A stretch of DNA of 64,000 bases. Source: Trichomonas vaginalis G3. Taxonomy: Eukaryota; Parabasalia; Trichomonadida; Trichomonadidae. Positions within the stretch are counted from its first letter, which is position 1, and the number at the start of each line of letters is the position of its first letter. Positions 62,885 to 64,000 of this stretch are shown here, in pieces. The DNA lies in NCBI RefSeq assembly GCF_026262505.1, contig NC_067205.1, positions 18,101,645-18,165,644 of the forward strand. Direction: 5' to 3'. A model generated the notes under the pieces. That model was not told the DNA's origin and ran no database searches. It was given only the letters and a program-made list of their open reading frames with translations. A program made the position numbers and the translations under genes.

Positions 62885-63316
62885 TCAACAAATACTTCCT
62901 CTCTTCATCAAGATGCTCCTCTCTTCAACAAAGTACTTCCTCTCTTCATCAAGGTGCTTCCTCTCTTCAACAAAGTACTTCCTCTCTTGCTCAAGATGCA
63001 GCTTCCTCTCTTCAACAAAGTACTTCCTCTCTTCATTAAGATGCTTCCTCTCTTCAACAAAGTGCTTCCTCTCTTCATCATGCAGCTTCCTCTCTTCAAC
63101 AAAGTACTTCCTCTCTTCATCATGCAGCTTCCTCACTACATCATGCAGCTTCCTCTCTTCAACAAAGTGCTTCCTCTCTTCAACAAAGTGCTTCCTCTCT
63201 TCATCATGCAGCTTCCTCTCTAAATCAAAGTGCTTCCTCTCTTCCATCAAGATTGCTTCCTCTATCCAGCTCTTCTTCTTCCATTCCTCTTCACCCTGGA
63301 GCTCCTCAGCTTTATA
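62885..63316 (-). other. Transposase tail reading into the heptad array
   Basis: Directly after an in-frame TGA at 63,317-63,319, the minus-strand frame stays open for about 143 codons. It starts YKAEELQGEEEWKKKSW, passes IEEAILMEER, and then becomes heptads: KHFDLER, KLHDEER, KHFVEER, KHFVEER, KLHDEER, KLHDVVR, KLHDEER, KYFVEER, until indels near 62,900. The non-repeat part is already rich in E, K and W. Many DDE_1-family transposases end in a charged, helical tail. I infer that the array arose from such a tail; the alternative is that the transposon merely inserted at the array edge, but the unbroken frame and gradual loss of divergence argue for continuity. Confidence 0.7.
63131..63151 (-). 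repeat. KLHDVVR unit, likely ancestor form of the punctuation element
   Basis: A 21-bp unit reading AAGCTGCATGATG-TAGTGAGG on the minus strand. It is the punctuation element without the 11-bp duplication and with TA in place of GA. Its position next to the transposase, among divergent edge units, suggests it predates the duplicated form. Confidence 0.6.
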
Positions 63317-64000
63317 TCATTTTAATTGGATTTTTTTAAAATCCACTGCAGTAGGATTAAGGAGATGTAACTACGACTATAGAACCTGGCCATATGCTCC
63401 ATTCCAGGCCAAAACAGATTGCATAATCCACAAACAGATTGATAAATACCAATCCTGTTGCTGGGGCCCATATTCCATTTGGAAGACTTGCATCATCACA
63501 TTTGGATCTGTAAGACTTTGTCGTTGACAAAATTGGGCCTTGCAGGAGAACTCCATTTGCTACAATGTATCTGGAAGCAAAGGTTTGTTCATATCCAATG
63601 GATAGATTCCTGTTGCTTTAAAAGCATTTTCGATGTTTGTAGCTGTGCAAGACACTACAGTACATCAAGGAAGCTGCGAACCATGATATAGCGCAGTTCT
63701 CTGGCGTTCCATACATAATTGATCACCATATGCCCTTGCTGATCGTACCGGATAGTCGCCATATCAAACAACTTCTTGAATTGGGCCTTCAAGGGAGAAA
63801 AATCCCAACATCAAGAGGTTGTAAGATATGAGATGTATGGCCTGGGAGAACAAGAAGCTCGATATTGAAGGCGCTCAAGAGGCGAACGGCCAAGAAAAAG
63901 AGCCTGGATGGATGACCATCTACAATTAGGAGAAAAGGTACCTGGGCATCAAACACATTCATTTGAGACCTTTTCTCCTGTACTTTGCAGATGAATATGA
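63317..64000 (-). pseudogene. DDE_1/pogo-like transposase, C-terminal part, frameshifted
   Basis: Read right to left, the first frame (64,000-63,789) gives FLLIVDGHPSRL then LVLPGHTSHILQPLDVGIF, the two last catalytic blocks of the DDE_1 family: D of DGH at 63,918-63,920 and D of QPLDVG at 63,810-63,812, with 35 residues between them as in Fot1-type elements. A one-base loss in a T run near 63,796 shifts the frame to PLKAQFKKLFDMATIRYDQQ and on to SFLDVL-stop (63,655-63,657). Another shift gives ATNIENAFKATGIYPLD, a hallmark segment of the family, ending at TAG 63,560-63,562. Further shifts and a TGA at 63,317 follow. The helix-turn-helix and first catalytic Asp would lie beyond 64,000. It acts, in intact relatives, as nuclear cut-and-paste transposase. 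The breaks may be true decay or sequence error. Confidence 0.85.

Larger units (their letters stand above)
56153..63270 (-). repeat. Heptad minisatellite continuous with the transposase, minus orientation
   Basis: Mostly clean CTTCCTCTCTTC-type units, with noisier patches at 57,450-57,950, 59,800-61,900 and 62,760-62,900. This is the only arm physically joined to unique sequence, and its coding strand is the transposase strand. Reverse punctuation elements occur near 57,136 (one base changed), 57,212, 57,952 and 58,026; none is seen in the ~5.1 kb between 58,060 and 63,130. Closest to the transposase the units are most varied (KHFDLER, KLHDEER, KLHDVVR). Confidence 0.96.

Noticed and set aside
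1-63270. CRISPR array
   Set aside because: The units are contiguous, with no unique spacers between repeats, and the context is a eukaryotic transposon.
1-63270. Trichohyalin or another known coiled-coil structural gene
   Set aside because: Only the E/R-rich heptad style is similar. There is no S100/EF-hand start, no intron signals and no flanking gene, and the array joins a transposase.
63251-64000. Intact host gene or retroviral integrase
   Set aside because: The DGHPSR...HTSHILQPLDVG and GIYPLD blocks are specific to DDE_1/pogo transposases, and no single frame spans the region.

Overview
The window is almost entirely one giant coding-type minisatellite. From base 1 to about 63,270 it is built from one 21-bp unit, AAGCACCTTGATGAA-GAGAGG and close variants, which encodes the heptad K-H-L-D-E-E-R (also KYFVEER, KYFEEER, KHFVEER, KHLDQER, KHLNEER, KLHDEER). 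Only the last ~0.7 kb (63,270-64,000) is unique sequence. On the minus strand it encodes the C-terminal part of a DDE_1/pogo-type (Fot1/Tigger/Jerky-like) transposase, broken by frameshifts and stops. The organism is a eukaryote because of this transposase class and the repeat density. I cannot name the lineage from the sequence. I see no tRNA, rRNA, CRISPR or bacterial-type operon.

The central observation is that the transposase tail runs into the repeat. After one in-frame stop, the minus-strand frame reads a charged segment (AEELQGEEEWKKKSWIEEA) and continues without a break into the first heptads (MEERKHFDLERKLHDEER). This suggests the array grew by tandem expansion of the charged C-terminal tail of a transposase gene. 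The array edge has the most divergent units, as expected for a tandem array.

Layout by orientation of the GAAGAGAGG strand: 1-26,520 plus (very noisy at 1-8,200 and 14,450-26,520, cleaner at 8,200-14,450; N gap 25,286-25,310); 26,535-34,015 minus (noisy); 34,025-43,877 plus (cleanest block); N gap 43,878-43,902; 43,903-47,600 minus (noisy); 47,608-56,127 plus (clean to 51,250, then many single-base losses); N gap 56,128-56,152; 56,153-63,270 minus (mostly clean) leading into the transposase remnant. The flips coincide with N gaps or sharp quality changes, so many are probably assembly or gap-filling artefacts, although a real inverted structure is not excluded.

In the clean blocks the heptads are punctuated by a 32-bp element, AAGC-(TGCATGATGGA)x2-GTGAGG. 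It is a 21-bp KLHDGVR unit carrying an 11-bp internal duplication. It ends the heptad reading frame with TGA and offers a new ATG 16 nt earlier, in the frame that reads the next block. The result is a string of overlapping open frames of about 70-440 codons. Spacer-to-spacer distances fit 32 + 21n, often plus 3 for one 24-bp octad, and two classes of higher-order unit can be recognised. The opposite strand has no stop in any frame of the unit, so its very long open frames (up to 1,561 codons) are by-products. I found no intact, ordinary gene.
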